This document shows positions 16,706-26,311 of a stretch of DNA of 64,000 nt, piece by piece. The first letter of the stretch is position 1; each line of letters begins with the position of its first letter. The stretch comes from Bacillota bacterium (lineage in GTDB: Bacteria; Bacillota; Clostridia; Peptostreptococcales; Anaerovoracaceae): contig JAFPZZ010000002.1 of the NCBI GenBank assembly GCA_017417045.1, positions 1 through 64,000 of the forward strand, given 5' to 3'. The position numbers and the translations under genes were made by a program. The notes under the pieces are model-generated. The model worked only from the letters and a program-made list of their open reading frames with translations. It was not told where the DNA came from and made no database searches.

Positions 16706-18394
16706 ATGAAAAAGAATATCCTTGCAATTATCCTGGCCTTCGCTATGGTGCTTTCGCTGGCGGCATGCGGAGATAATGGATCGGCCGGCGGCGGCAACGG
16801 AGGCCTTTCTCAAACAGAAAGCGGTGTTTCGGGCAGCGCAGGCGATAGCAGCGATATTTCCGGCGCCGACGGTTCAGCGGACGGCGTCATATATGATGCG
16901 GACGGAGATCTGAGCGTATACGAGAGATATCCCGGCGCCCATATCCTGATCATGGGAGACGAAGGGGCTACACTGGACGGAGAGGCCCTGGCCGAATACG
17001 ACTACGTATGGAACGCAGACCCTTCAGAGGCTCATGACGAGGTCAAGAACAGCCCCGCGGAATACCATACCGGAACGGCTCCGGATACCGAAGCCGCGGC
17101 CTATATCGCTCACGACATCTATTACTTCCCTCAGCTCGACGAGGACTCGTTCAAGAAGGTGAATTACGACGGTGAGCAGGAGTGGGCCTATTACTATACG
17201 GCCGAAGGCTATGAAGACTACATCTTCGCGACTCTTCCGGTCTTTATGAACAGCGCGGACTTCCCCTCGGAGATGATGCACAGCGCGGAAGAGGCATATG
17301 AGAACCCCGTTATCCACATAACTCGGCCCGGGACCTATATACTCGAAGGAAGCTGGCAGGGCCAGATCTGGGTCGAACTGGGCGACAAGGACGAGAGCTT
17401 TGCCGACGAGAGCGCCAAGATCACCCTCGTGCTAAACGGGGTCAGCGTTGAATGCACGGTCGCTCCCTCCCTTGTCATATACAGCGCTTACGAGGCTGAC
17501 AACGCGTGGGAAGAGAGGACAGAATACAGCGGCAATGTGGACATCTCCTCAGCGGGGGCGAATATCGTGATCGCGGACGAGACGGTCAACGATTTTACCG
17601 GCGCGAATATCTACAGTATGCTCAAGACCAAACTCAAAAATGAAGAGGATACGTCCGAGATCCCCGTGCAGAAGAAGGCAAGGAAGATCGACGGCGCGTT
17701 CTACTCGTTCGTCTCGATGAACATCGACGGAGAGAGCAGCGGAAGCGGCGTGCTCAACATAAGAAGTACGACTTTCGAGGGACTCGATACCGAGCTTCAC
17801 CTTGCAGTCAACGGAGGCAACATCAATATATATGCCGCCGACGACGGGATAAACTGCAATGAGGACCACGTGTCGTCCGTCATGTTCAACGGAGGCACGA
17901 CGCATATTTACGCCGGGCTCGGAGCTGAAGGCGACGGCATAGACTCCAACGGCTTCATCGTCGTGAACGGAGGCACCCTGATCTCTGTAGCCAGCCCGAT
18001 CTCAGACAATGGGCTCGACTCTGAAGACGGAGTGGAGATCAACGGCGGTACGGTCGTCGCGCTCGGATCCGGCATGGGAGGCAGCAGCTACACGGTATAC
18101 GTGGACGGCGAGCTTCAGTACGGAAGCAGCATAGGCGGCAACGGAGGCTTCCCCGGTTTCGGAGGCGGTACGTTCCCCGGCTTTGGAGGCGATACGTTCC
18201 CGGGTTTCGGAGGGGATGGCAGTTTCCCAAACTTCGGCGAGGGAGAAGGTGATCCCGGCCAGGATGGAACGGACGGTAACGGCTTTCCCGGCTTCGGAGG
18301 CAACGGCGGCGGCATGCCTGGATACAGGCAGGACGGACAGGGCGGCAGGCCCGGTCCTCGCCAGAATAACGGCGGCAGCGGAAGCAACACTTAA
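16706..18394 (+). CDS. Carbohydrate-binding lipoprotein (Cthe_2159-like beta-helix)
   Basis: A secreted lipoprotein of about 562 residues. A lipoprotein signal (ILAFAMVLSLAACG, lipobox LAAC, Cys near residue 22) is followed by a Gly/Ser-rich linker. The region around 190-480 matches the Cthe_2159-type carbohydrate-binding domain: NGGNINIYAADDGINCNED, FNGGTTHIYAG and EGDGIDSNGFIVVNGGT are parallel beta-helix rungs rich in Asp that bind calcium in the founding member. The last 85 residues are a low-complexity tail with repeats of PGFGG. GGAGGA precedes the ATG; the frame runs upstream without support. It probably binds cell-wall or plant polysaccharide at the cell surface. Confidence 0.85.
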   Translation: MKKNILAIILAFAMVLSLAACGDNGSAGGGNGGLSQTESGVSGSAGDSSDISGADGSADGVIYDADGDLSVYERYPGAHILIMGDEGATLDGEALAEYDYVWNADPSEAHDEVKNSPAEYHTGTAPDTEAAAYIAHDIYYFPQLDEDSFKKVNYDGEQEWAYYYTAEGYEDYIFATLPVFMNSADFPSEMMHSAEEAYENPVIHITRPGTYILEGSWQGQIWVELGDKDESFADESAKITLVLNGVSVECTVAPSLVIYSAYEADNAWEERTEYSGNVDISSAGANIVIADETVNDFTGANIYSMLKTKLKNEEDTSEIPVQKKARKIDGAFYSFVSMNIDGESSGSGVLNIRSTTFEGLDTELHLAVNGGNINIYAADDGINCNEDHVSSVMFNGGTTHIYAGLGAEGDGIDSNGFIVVNGGTLISVASPISDNGLDSEDGVEINGGTVVALGSGMGGSSYTVYVDGELQYGSSIGGNGGFPGFGGGTFPGFGGDTFPGFGGDGSFPNFGEGEGDPGQDGTDGNGFPGFGGNGGGMPGYRQDGQGGRPGPRQNNGGSGSNT

Positions 18395-18462
18395 TAGAAC
18401 AAAACGCGGTCCTTCTCCCCCTTGGGCCGCGCTGACTATACTTCATTCACATACTCCCCCTT

Positions 18463-18499
18463 AAAAGGCTGCTGCCGCGTCGCGGCGGCAGTCCTTTTG
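18463..18499 (+). terminator. Terminator upstream of galE
   Basis: AAAAGGCTGCTGCCGC pairs with GCGGCGGCAGTCCTTTT. A weaker hairpin (GCGGTCC..GGGCCGC) lies at 18405-18431. Confidence 0.75.
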
Positions 18500-18624
18500 T
18501 CTGCGGAGAAAAGTCTTCGCCCTGCGGAGGATTGCTTTTTACGAAAAAGCGTGAAAAACAGACAGTTTCCTCTCCGAATATGGTAAAATATCTGGGTTTA
18601 TTACATAAAGAAGGAGATCCGCAA

Positions 18625-19668
18625 ATGGATGATAGATACGTTCTGCTCACAGGGGGGCTGGGCTTCATAGGATCGCACACCGCGGTAGAGCTTTTAGAGG
18701 CCGGATACAGCGTCGTCATTGCCGACGACCTCTCGAATTCGGACATATCCGTGCTCGGGCGCATAGAGGCCATAAGTGGCAGGAAGCCCGTGTTCTACCA
18801 GATCGACGTGAGCGACAGAAGGGCTGTAAGGCGCGTGTTCAGGGCGCACGACATCTCGGCCGTGATACACTTCGCCGGCTTCAAGGCCGTCGGAGAGTCC
18901 GTTTCGGTCCCCGTGAAGTACTACAGAAACAATATCGACAGCATGCTCAGCGTGCTTGAGGAGATGGATCAGGCCGGCTGCAAGAGGGTGATCTTCAGCA
19001 GCTCCGCGACCGTCTACGGGGAGAGCAATCCGGTGCCCTACAGGGAGGACATGCCGGCGGGAGCCTGCTCGAATCCTTACGGCTGGACCAAGTTCATGAT
19101 AGAGCGCATACTCATCGACAAAGCGCATGCAGCAGAGCTTAAGGGCGAGGACTTCAAGGCCACGCTTCTTAGGTATTTCAACCCCATAGGCGCGCATCCC
19201 TCAGGGCTCATCGGAGAGAAGCCCAACGGGATACCCAATAATCTTATGCCTTACATAACCCAGGTCGCGGCAGGGATACGTCCTAAGCTCAGCGTATTCG
19301 GAAACGATTACGATACCCCCGACGGAACTGGCGTGCGCGACTATATCCACGTCGTGGACCTCGCGAAGGGCCATCTCGCGGCTTTAGGCCATATCGAAAG
19401 GGATGAGTCTGAGAGCCTCAATATCTTCAATCTTGGGACGGGAAGGGGCTACAGCGTGCTGGACGTCGTCAAGGCCTTTGAAAAGGTGAACGGAGTTCCA
19501 GTGCCCTACGAGATCGCTCCCAGAAGGGCCGGAGACCTGGCCTGGAGCTACGCCGACGCATCTCTCGCGGAAAAAACGCTAGGCTGGAAGGCGGAGCTCG
19601 GCATAGAGGAGATGTGCAGGGATTCCTGGAACTGGCAGAACGGTCCCGCGTGCAGGGGGGAGCTATAG
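18625..19668 (+). CDS. galE: UDP-glucose 4-epimerase
   Basis: Interconverts UDP-glucose and UDP-galactose (or their N-acetyl forms), giving sugars for cell-surface glycans. 347 residues, with the Rossmann motif GGLGFIGSHT at the N terminus, IHFAGFKAVGESV near 80, the catalytic SSSATVYG near 122 with YGWTK near 150, and LRYFNPIGAHPSG near 180. All are typical of true GalE rather than other SDR epimerases. AAGGAG precedes the ATG; the earlier in-frame start lacks a site. It is followed after five bases by an ATP-grasp ligase. Confidence 0.94.
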   Translation: MDDRYVLLTGGLGFIGSHTAVELLEAGYSVVIADDLSNSDISVLGRIEAISGRKPVFYQIDVSDRRAVRRVFRAHDISAVIHFAGFKAVGESVSVPVKYYRNNIDSMLSVLEEMDQAGCKRVIFSSSATVYGESNPVPYREDMPAGACSNPYGWTKFMIERILIDKAHAAELKGEDFKATLLRYFNPIGAHPSGLIGEKPNGIPNNLMPYITQVAAGIRPKLSVFGNDYDTPDGTGVRDYIHVVDLAKGHLAALGHIERDESESLNIFNLGTGRGYSVLDVVKAFEKVNGVPVPYEIAPRRAGDLAWSYADASLAEKTLGWKAELGIEEMCRDSWNWQNGPACRGEL

Positions 19669-19673
19669 AGAAG

Positions 19674-20888
19674 ATGTTCAGCTTTACCGAAAGGGAATTC
19701 ATCCCCGTCATGCTCGGCGGGGATATCAACACATACAGCATGGCCAGGGCCTTCTATGAACAGTACCAGGTCAAGAGCTATATATTCGGCAAATACGCGT
19801 CCGGCCCCAGCTGGGGCAGCCGCATCATAGAATACAGCGCGGACCCCGCGATAGAGACCGACGAAGGCTTCCTTCGCATAGTGAACGGCTTCGCCGCGTC
19901 TCATCCCGAAAAAAAGATACTTCTGATAGGCTGCGGGGACAGCTACGTTTCACTCATCTCTAAGCACAAAGAAGAGCTCGCGGGGAACATCGTCGCCCCG
20001 TACATAGACCATGAGCTCATGACCGAGCTTCAGATGAAGGAGAGCTTTTACGCGCTCTGCGACAGATACGGGATAGACCACCCGGGGACTATCATATACG
20101 AGCCCTCGATGGGGACGGAGTTTGAGATGGACTTCGGCTATCCCTGCATACTAAAGCCAAGCAACGGCATCATGTACTGGGAGCATCCCTTCGAGGGACA
20201 GAACAAGGTCTTTACTATAGCTTCACGCCCTGAGCTTGAGAGCACGATAAAGAAGATCTACGACGCGGGCTACGAGGATACACTTATCATCCAGGACAGG
20301 ATACCCGGAAACGACGAGTACATGTACGTGCTTTCGTCCTACTCGAACAGCGAGGGCAGGGTGCAGATGATGTGCCTCGGCCACGTTCTGCTGGAGGAGC
20401 ACACCCCGCACGGCCTCGGAAACCACGCGGTGATCATCACCGAGTTCAACGAGGAGCTCATGGCCAAGGCCAGGAAGCTGCTCGAGGAGCTCCGCTACGT
20501 CGGCTTCTCCAATTTCGACATCAAATACGACAGCCGCGACGGGAAGTTCAAATTCTTCGAGATCAACACCAGGCTCGGAAGGAGCAATTATTACGTGACC
20601 GGAGCAGGCTTCAACGTGACGAGGTACGTAGTAGAGGACTATATCTATGACAGGAGAGGAGAGCTGGAGCTCTGCAGGGACGAGCATCTGTGGATGGTGG
20701 TCCCGAAGGGCGTCGCTCTGAAGTACGTCAAGCAGCCCGAGAACGTCTCGAAGATAAAGGAGCTTTCGGCGGCTGGGAAGAGCGTCAACCCCATCTTCAT
20801 GAAGGGCGACCTCGCCCCCGGAAGGCGCTTCGCCATGACCAAGAACTACTTCAGCCACTACGTCAAATACAGAAGGTATTACAGCTAG
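19674..20888 (+). CDS. ATP-grasp carboxylate-amine ligase
   Basis: About 404 residues. The central part has ATP-grasp features: CILKPSNGIMYWEH (ATP-binding lysine strand), TLIIQDRIPGNDEYMY, and the metal-binding FKFFEINTRLGRSNYY near residue 300, where Glu and Asn ligate magnesium. Such enzymes join a carboxylate (often an amino acid or cell-wall precursor) to an amine through an acyl phosphate. It starts five bases after galE and is surely co-transcribed, which hints at a surface glycan or amino-acid-decorated product. The exact reaction is unknown. Confidence 0.82.
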   Translation: MFSFTEREFIPVMLGGDINTYSMARAFYEQYQVKSYIFGKYASGPSWGSRIIEYSADPAIETDEGFLRIVNGFAASHPEKKILLIGCGDSYVSLISKHKEELAGNIVAPYIDHELMTELQMKESFYALCDRYGIDHPGTIIYEPSMGTEFEMDFGYPCILKPSNGIMYWEHPFEGQNKVFTIASRPELESTIKKIYDAGYEDTLIIQDRIPGNDEYMYVLSSYSNSEGRVQMMCLGHVLLEEHTPHGLGNHAVIITEFNEELMAKARKLLEELRYVGFSNFDIKYDSRDGKFKFFEINTRLGRSNYYVTGAGFNVTRYVVEDYIYDRRGELELCRDEHLWMVVPKGVALKYVKQPENVSKIKELSAAGKSVNPIFMKGDLAPGRRFAMTKNYFSHYVKYRRYYS

Positions 20889-20916
20889 AGAGCTCGGAAG
20901 GAAAGGACAGCCCATT

Positions 20917-21816
20917 ATGGCAACGGCCCTGATAATACTTAGGCAGATATGCATAATGTTCATATATATGTTCATAGGCTTTCTGCTCTTCAAAAAGGAA
21001 CTCATCACAAGGGAAGGGAGCAAGTCGCTGGCCAATCTGCTGCTCTACAGCGTGCTTCCCTGCGTCATAGTCAAATCTTTCCTCGTCCAGAGAACAGCGG
21101 AGAACACCGTGCTGCTCATCGCGAGCCTCATAGGGAGCGTGGTGCTGCTCGGCATGTCCATGCTCATCTCCCATATACTGTTCAAAAAGAACCCGATCGA
21201 GGACTTCGGAGTGGCCTTCTCCAACGCCGCCTTCATGGGCTTCCCGCTAGTTAGCAGCGTGCTCGGAGCGGACTTCGTCTTCTATGCCGCGGGTTTCGGA
21301 GCCATGCTCAACGCCCTGCAGTGGACCTACGGTCAGAGCATACTGGCCAAGGATCCCTCGCTGAGGTCTCCCAAGGCCATAGTAAAAAACCCCCTCGTCA
21401 TATCTCTCGTTTTGGGCCTCGCAGTGTTTTTCACGGGCTTCAGCTTCCCAGAGATCATCACTAGCACGCTCGGAGCCATGTCGGCTCTGAACGCGCCTCT
21501 TGCCATGATAATACTCGGAGTATACCTGGCGCAGACGGACCTGAAGTCGATGTTCACGGATATGCATCTCTACAAGATATCGGCCTTCAGGCTCTTCGTC
21601 ATCCCGGCGCTCTCCGTGCTGCTGGTGAAGCTCTTCATGAGGAGCTATCCGGAGGTCGGCATCGCCCTGATAATATCCGCGAGCGCGCCCATAGGGAGCA
21701 ACGTCGCGGTGTATTCGCAAAAGCTCGGGCTGGACTATACCTACGCGGTGAAGCTGGTATGCCTGAGCACCATTTTTTCCATAATCTCGATGCCGCTGAT
21801 CATAATGCTGCTGTAG
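20917..21816 (+). CDS. AEC family transporter
   Basis: 299 residues and about ten membrane helices. LLLYSVLPCVIVKSFLV in the first half and LAMIILGVYLAQTDL in the second match the bacterial AEC (auxin-efflux-carrier-like) family. GAAAGGA precedes the ATG. It lies 28 bp after the ATP-grasp ligase on the same strand, so it may export or import that enzyme's product or precursor. It is a paralogue of the carrier at 8259-9185 but not a recent duplicate by inspection. Confidence 0.85.
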   Translation: MATALIILRQICIMFIYMFIGFLLFKKELITREGSKSLANLLLYSVLPCVIVKSFLVQRTAENTVLLIASLIGSVVLLGMSMLISHILFKKNPIEDFGVAFSNAAFMGFPLVSSVLGADFVFYAAGFGAMLNALQWTYGQSILAKDPSLRSPKAIVKNPLVISLVLGLAVFFTGFSFPEIITSTLGAMSALNAPLAMIILGVYLAQTDLKSMFTDMHLYKISAFRLFVIPALSVLLVKLFMRSYPEVGIALIISASAPIGSNVAVYSQKLGLDYTYAVKLVCLSTIFSIISMPLIIMLL

Positions 21817-21922
21817 CCGGGAAAAGGCGGGCGCCAACTGCGTTTATTTAGCCCGAAAGCTTGCAAAACGTGCGTTTTTCGGTATAAAATGTTAATTTAG
21901 TTGAACAGAAAGGAAGGACGAT

Positions 21923-22897
21923 ATGACCAAGGTACTTGTCACCCTGAAAGTGTCGGACGCCGAGAAGGAAGCCTTTATCTCGAAGTACGGCGACAGCTGC
22001 AGCTTCGAGTTCTGCGCGCCCAAGAAGGCCACTCCCGAAATGCTCAGAGAAACCGAGATCCTGATCGGCGGAATGTACGACGACAAGATCTGTCCCGAAG
22101 CCATGCCCAAGCTGAAGCTCTGGCAGCTCCCGAGCGCGGGAGCCGACGAGCAGGCAAAGCTCCCCTATATCCTTTCCGAGGGCGGTCCGGTGCTCTGCAA
22201 CGCCACCGGAGCTTACGGCATAACCATTTCAGAATACATGATGGGCCAGCTCATAGTGCTGCTGAGGCATTTTCAGATCTACCGCGACCACATGAAGGGC
22301 CACGAATGGCAGAGGGAAGAGCTTCCCGAGGTCATCTACGGTAAGACTGCGCTGCTGCTCGGCGTGGGAGACATAGGCGGGAACCTCGCCAAGAGGCTCA
22401 AGGCCTTCGATTGCAAGGTGATAGCGATCAAGCGCACCTCTACGGTCCCCGAATTCGTGGACGAGGTCCACACCATGGCGGATCTCGAGGAGCTGCTGCC
22501 GCAGGCTGACTTCATCTGCTGCAGCCTGCCGAATTCACCCTCGACGACCAAGCTGATAAACGAGAAGACCCTCGCGCTGATGAAGCCCACGGCCATACTC
22601 GTGAACGTGGGAAGGGGAACCCTCGTAGACAGCGACGCCCTCGCGAAGGCGCTGAATGAGGGAAGGCTCGGAGGGACCGCTCTGGACGTCACCGATCCCG
22701 AGCCTCTTCCTGAGGATCATCCTCTATGGGATTGCCCGAACTGCATGATAACCCCGCACGTAGCGGGCCTCAGCGAGCAGAGGGAGCCCCACCAGAGGAT
22801 AGTGGGATTCGCCATGAACAACATAGGTCACTACCTTAGGGGCGAGGAATTCGAAAACCTCGTCGACCTTAAGACAGGATATAAAGTTTCAAAGTAA
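21923..22897 (+). CDS. D-isomer-specific 2-hydroxyacid dehydrogenase
   Basis: A 324-residue NAD-dependent oxidoreductase that interconverts a 2-oxoacid and a D-2-hydroxyacid. The NAD-binding motif is LLGVGDIGGNLAKRLK near residue 145. The catalytic arginine lies in NVGRGTLVD near 230, the glutamate in DPEPLPEDHPL and the histidine in MITPHVAGLSEQ near 283, in the order typical of the family. AAAGGAAGG precedes the ATG. It sits just before gap. The substrate is unknown (glycerate, lactate or branched 2-oxoacid). Confidence 0.9.
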   Translation: MTKVLVTLKVSDAEKEAFISKYGDSCSFEFCAPKKATPEMLRETEILIGGMYDDKICPEAMPKLKLWQLPSAGADEQAKLPYILSEGGPVLCNATGAYGITISEYMMGQLIVLLRHFQIYRDHMKGHEWQREELPEVIYGKTALLLGVGDIGGNLAKRLKAFDCKVIAIKRTSTVPEFVDEVHTMADLEELLPQADFICCSLPNSPSTTKLINEKTLALMKPTAILVNVGRGTLVDSDALAKALNEGRLGGTALDVTDPEPLPEDHPLWDCPNCMITPHVAGLSEQREPHQRIVGFAMNNIGHYLRGEEFENLVDLKTGYKVSK

Positions 22898-22929
22898 TTA
22901 AATAATCAATACAAAGGAGAAATGAAAAC

Positions 22930-23937
22930 ATGATCAAAGTTGCAATCAACGGTTTCGGCCGCATCGGCAGGCTGTCATTCAGAAAGATGTTCGGAAGACC
23001 CGAGTTCGATATCGTGGCGATCAACGACCTGACCAGCCCCGAGATGCTCGCCTATCTTCTGAAGTACGACAGCGTACAGAAGAAATTCGACGCAGAGATC
23101 TCCAACGACGACAGCTCCATTACTGTTAACGGAAAGAGGATTCCCGTCTACAAGGAAGCTGACGCCAACAACGCTCCCTGGGGAGAGCTCGGAGTAGACG
23201 TAGTGCTCGAGTGCACCGGCTTCTACACCAGCAAGGCCAAGTCCCAGGCTCACCTCAACGCAGGCGCCAAGAAGGTCCTGATCTCCGCTCCCGCGGGCAA
23301 CGACCTTCCCACCATCGTCTACAACGTCAACCACGACACCCTCACCAAGGAAGATACCATCGTTTCCGGCGCTTCCTGCACCACCAACTGTCTCGCTCCG
23401 ATGGCAAAGGGACTCAATGATTACGCTCCCATCGTCACCGGCTTCATGTGCACTATCCACGCCTACACCGGCGACCAGATGATACTCGACGGACCGCACA
23501 AGAAGGGCGACTTCAGAAGAGCCCGTGCCGGCGCCCTCAACATCGTACCCAACAGCACCGGCGCCGCCAAGGCCATCGGTCTCGTCATCCCCGAGCTCTC
23601 CGGCAAGCTCACCGGCTCCGCCCAGAGAGTACCCGTAGGCACCGGCTCCCTCACCATCCTCGACGCCGTCGTAAAGGGTGAGAACGTCACCGTCGAAGGC
23701 ATCAACGCCGAGATGAAGAAGCAGGCCAACGAGAGCTACGGCTACAACGAGGATCCCATCGTCTCCACCGACGTCATCGGCTCCGAATTCGGTTCCATCT
23801 TCGACGCCACCCAGACCGTCGTCATGGAGGTCGAGCCCGGTATGTACGAAGTGCGCGTCGTCTCCTGGTACGACAACGAGATGAGCTACACCTGCCAGCT
23901 CATCAGGACCCTCGCCCACATGGCTTCCCTCGGATAA
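22930..23937 (+). CDS. gap: Glyceraldehyde-3-phosphate dehydrogenase
   Basis: Glycolysis/gluconeogenesis, cytosolic tetramer. A 335-residue type I enzyme with [10 protein letters not shown] at the N terminus, the catalytic cysteine in [11 protein letters not shown] near residue 153, HAYTGDQ near 180, [20 protein letters not shown] near 200 and [12 protein letters not shown] near the end. Codon use is strongly biased (ATC, AAG, CTC, GTA/GTC), marking it as highly expressed and giving a local standard for other genes. AAAGGAG lies before the ATG. pgk and tpi do not follow, so it is separated from the usual glycolytic cluster. Confidence 0.97.
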   Translation: MIKVAINGFGRIGRLSFRKMFGRPEFDIVAINDLTSPEMLAYLLKYDSVQKKFDAEISNDDSSITVNGKRIPVYKEADANNAPWGELGVDVVLECTGFYTSKAKSQAHLNAGAKKVLISAPAGNDLPTIVYNVNHDTLTKEDTIVSGASCTTNCLAPMAKGLNDYAPIVTGFMCTIHAYTGDQMILDGPHKKGDFRRARAGALNIVPNSTGAAKAIGLVIPELSGKLTGSAQRVPVGTGSLTILDAVVKGENVTVEGINAEMKKQANESYGYNEDPIVSTDVIGSEFGSIFDATQTVVMEVEPGMYEVRVVSWYDNEMSYTCQLIRTLAHMASLG

Positions 23938-23983
23938 AAGGGGGCCCCGGCCCGGACGGGTCAAAATGCAGACAACGTAAAAG

Positions 23984-25525
23984 ATGGATCAGAACGCTGA
24001 AAGCGCTGTACTGAAAAAATTATTACGCGAAAAGTTCGATGAGGCTGTGGCATCTGTTTTGCCTATCAGCCTCATCGTGCTTGCATTGTGCCTGACGCTC
24101 ATCCCCATAGAGAGCGGGCTGGTCCTGTCCTTCGTCATAGGCTGCCTGTTCCTCACTCAGGGGATGACGCTCTTCAATCTGGGTTCGGACATGTCCATGA
24201 CCCAGATAGGAAACCACATAGGCTCCAAGATCACGAAGACCAGGAGCCTTCCCCTGATACTGGCCGTCAGCTTCATGCTCGGGACCGCGATAACCGTCTC
24301 GGAGCCCGATCTGAGCGTGCTAGCCGGCAACGTCCCGGCTATAGACAGCTACGTGCTGGTGTTCACCGTCGCGGTTGGAGTAGGGCTGTTCCTCATGGTC
24401 GCCATGCTGAGGATAATCTTCGCGGTGCCCATAAAGTATCTGCTTCTGGTAAGCTACGGCCTGATATTCATATTCGCGGCCTTCACGGAGAAGAATTTTC
24501 TCTCAGTGGCCTTCGACTCCGGAGGAGTGACGACGGGCCCTATGACCGTGCCCTTTATCATGTCCATGGGCATGGGCGTCGCCGCCGTCAGAAGCGACAG
24601 CAACGCCCGCAGCGACGGCTTCGGCCTTGTGGCTTTGTGCTCGATAGGGCCGGTGCTCGCCGTGATGCTGCTGGGCTTCATATACCCGGAGACCGGGACC
24701 TACGCCCTTGATATGAGCGCGGAGAGCTTCCCGGATTCCGTAGCCATAGGCTTCAGCTACATACGATCGATACCCTCGCAGATGATCGAGGTGGCCAAGT
24801 CGCTGCTTCCGATCTTCGCGTTTTTCCTGATATTTCAGGTCATCACCCTGCACCTGAGGAGAAGGCCCTTCATGAGCATCATGCTCGGGATAGGCATGAC
24901 CTACGCGGGGCTGGTGATCTTCATGACCGGTGTCAACGTGGGCTTCTCGAGCCTAGGTTTCGTTTTGGGGCAGCGCATGGCCGAAGAGGGCATGGCCTGG
25001 TTCATGGTCCCCGTCGCCATGATAATGGGCTGGTTCATAATAAACGCCGAGCCCGCGGTACATACCCTTACCGCGCAGGTAGAGGAGCTTTCGTGCGGAA
25101 GCATATCCGGCAAGGCGATGAGGCTCAGCCTCTCCGTTGCTATAGCCGCGGCAAACGGCTTCGCTATGCTGCGCGTCATCAGCGGAGTGAACATACTGTA
25201 TTTCCTGGTCCCGGGCTACGCGCTCTCGCTTGCCCTGGCCTTCTACGTCCCGCAGAATTTCACGGCCATAGCCTTCGACTCCGGAGGGGTGGCCAGCGGG
25301 CCGCTGACTGCGAGCTTCATGCTCCCCATGGCTATGGGAGCCTGCAGCGCTCTCGGCGGGAACCTGATGACGGACGCCTTCGGCCTCGTGGCGCTAGTAG
25401 CCATGATGCCCCTGATAACCGTGCAGGGCATGGGAGCCCTGGCCGTTATGAGGAGCAGGAGCCCTGTGGAAGCTCCTCTGCCGTCTTTCGCGGACAGCGA
25501 CGTCATAGAGCTCTGGGAGGTGTGA
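23984..25525 (+). CDS. DUF1538 membrane protein (two DUF1538 repeats)
   Basis: 513 residues with about 12 or more helices made of two homologous halves. The same motif appears in each: VAFDSGGVTTGPMTVPF near residue 183 and IAFDSGGVASGPLTASF near 427, each followed by a (D)(G/A)FGLVAL segment. The duplicated, glycine-rich re-entrant look suggests an ion or small-molecule transporter, but the family has no proven function. The next gene, a tandem P-II protein, starts two bases after its stop. P-II proteins commonly gate a membrane transporter, so this protein is its likely partner. Confidence 0.85.
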   Translation: MDQNAESAVLKKLLREKFDEAVASVLPISLIVLALCLTLIPIESGLVLSFVIGCLFLTQGMTLFNLGSDMSMTQIGNHIGSKITKTRSLPLILAVSFMLGTAITVSEPDLSVLAGNVPAIDSYVLVFTVAVGVGLFLMVAMLRIIFAVPIKYLLLVSYGLIFIFAAFTEKNFLSVAFDSGGVTTGPMTVPFIMSMGMGVAAVRSDSNARSDGFGLVALCSIGPVLAVMLLGFIYPETGTYALDMSAESFPDSVAIGFSYIRSIPSQMIEVAKSLLPIFAFFLIFQVITLHLRRRPFMSIMLGIGMTYAGLVIFMTGVNVGFSSLGFVLGQRMAEEGMAWFMVPVAMIMGWFIINAEPAVHTLTAQVEELSCGSISGKAMRLSLSVAIAAANGFAMLRVISGVNILYFLVPGYALSLALAFYVPQNFTAIAFDSGGVASGPLTASFMLPMAMGACSALGGNLMTDAFGLVALVAMMPLITVQGMGALAVMRSRSPVEAPLPSFADSDVIELWEV

Positions 25526-25526
25526 C

Positions 25527-26189
25527 TTGCGGCTGAATTTGATCATAAGCATAGTCGACAGGAGCAGCGGCCCGGCCATGCAGCAGATCTGCACCGATCT
25601 CGGTCTGCGCATGGTATTCAGCGAGCTCTGCAGAGGGACCGCAAAGGCGGAGGACCTTGCGCTGCACGCGCTCCAGGCCACGCCCAAGACTTGCGTCTGC
25701 GCCGTCGCGAACGACGAAAACAGAGACGAGGTCTTCAAGATCGCCAGAAGGCAGCTTAAGATAGACATACCCGGAAACGGGATAATCGTTTCCGTTCCGA
25801 TAAAGAGCATAGGAGGAGGTACCGCCTTGTCTTATCTTTCCGAAAACAACGCTCCCTCGCAGGGGGGCGCGGCGGGAGAATACGCCCACGAGCTGATAGT
25901 AGTCGTAGCCAACGAAGGCTATACGGATCAGATAATGGACTCCGCAAGGATGGCGGGAGCCGGAGGGGGAACGGTGTTTCGCGCCGCCGGGACAGGGCAG
26001 AAGGGTAGCACCAGGTTCTTCGCGGTCAACCTCGCGTCCGAAAAGGAAGTCATATACATAGTCGCGTCCGCGGCGAACAAGGCCTCTATCATGAAGGCCA
26101 TCGCCCAGGACTGCGGCCCGGGAAGCGATGCCGGAGCCATATGCTTCACGCTTCCGATAGAGTCGGTGATGGGCCTCAGAGAGATCTGA
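25527..26189 (+). CDS. Tandem P-II-like regulatory protein
   Basis: 220 residues containing two P-II-type (GlnB-fold) halves, roughly 1-105 and 118-215. Each half shows a strand-helix pattern and a glycine-rich turn: PGNGIIVSVPIKSIGGG in the first, GAGGGTVFRAAGTGQKGS in the second, like the ATP-binding and T-loop region of nitrogen regulatory P-II proteins. It starts with TTG at 25527, with GGGAGG just upstream inside the DUF1538 gene, so the pair is translationally coupled. It probably senses a nucleotide or metabolite and controls the DUF1538 protein. Confidence 0.78.
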   Translation: MRLNLIISIVDRSSGPAMQQICTDLGLRMVFSELCRGTAKAEDLALHALQATPKTCVCAVANDENRDEVFKIARRQLKIDIPGNGIIVSVPIKSIGGGTALSYLSENNAPSQGGAAGEYAHELIVVVANEGYTDQIMDSARMAGAGGGTVFRAAGTGQKGSTRFFAVNLASEKEVIYIVASAANKASIMKAIAQDCGPGSDAGAICFTLPIESVMGLREI

Positions 26190-26311
26190 AGCCGGGGCGT
26201 TCGGAACCTCAGGGCAGTTCTTTCGCAGGGGCAGACCGAAGGCTTCTCGCATCACAAAGACGCAGTACGAGTTTCGCGCACTCAGAAAATATCTTGACAC
26301 CGGGAGGGAAA

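Noticed and set aside
22975..23964. Minus-strand frame opposite gap
   Set aside because: Antisense shadow of a highly biased gene.
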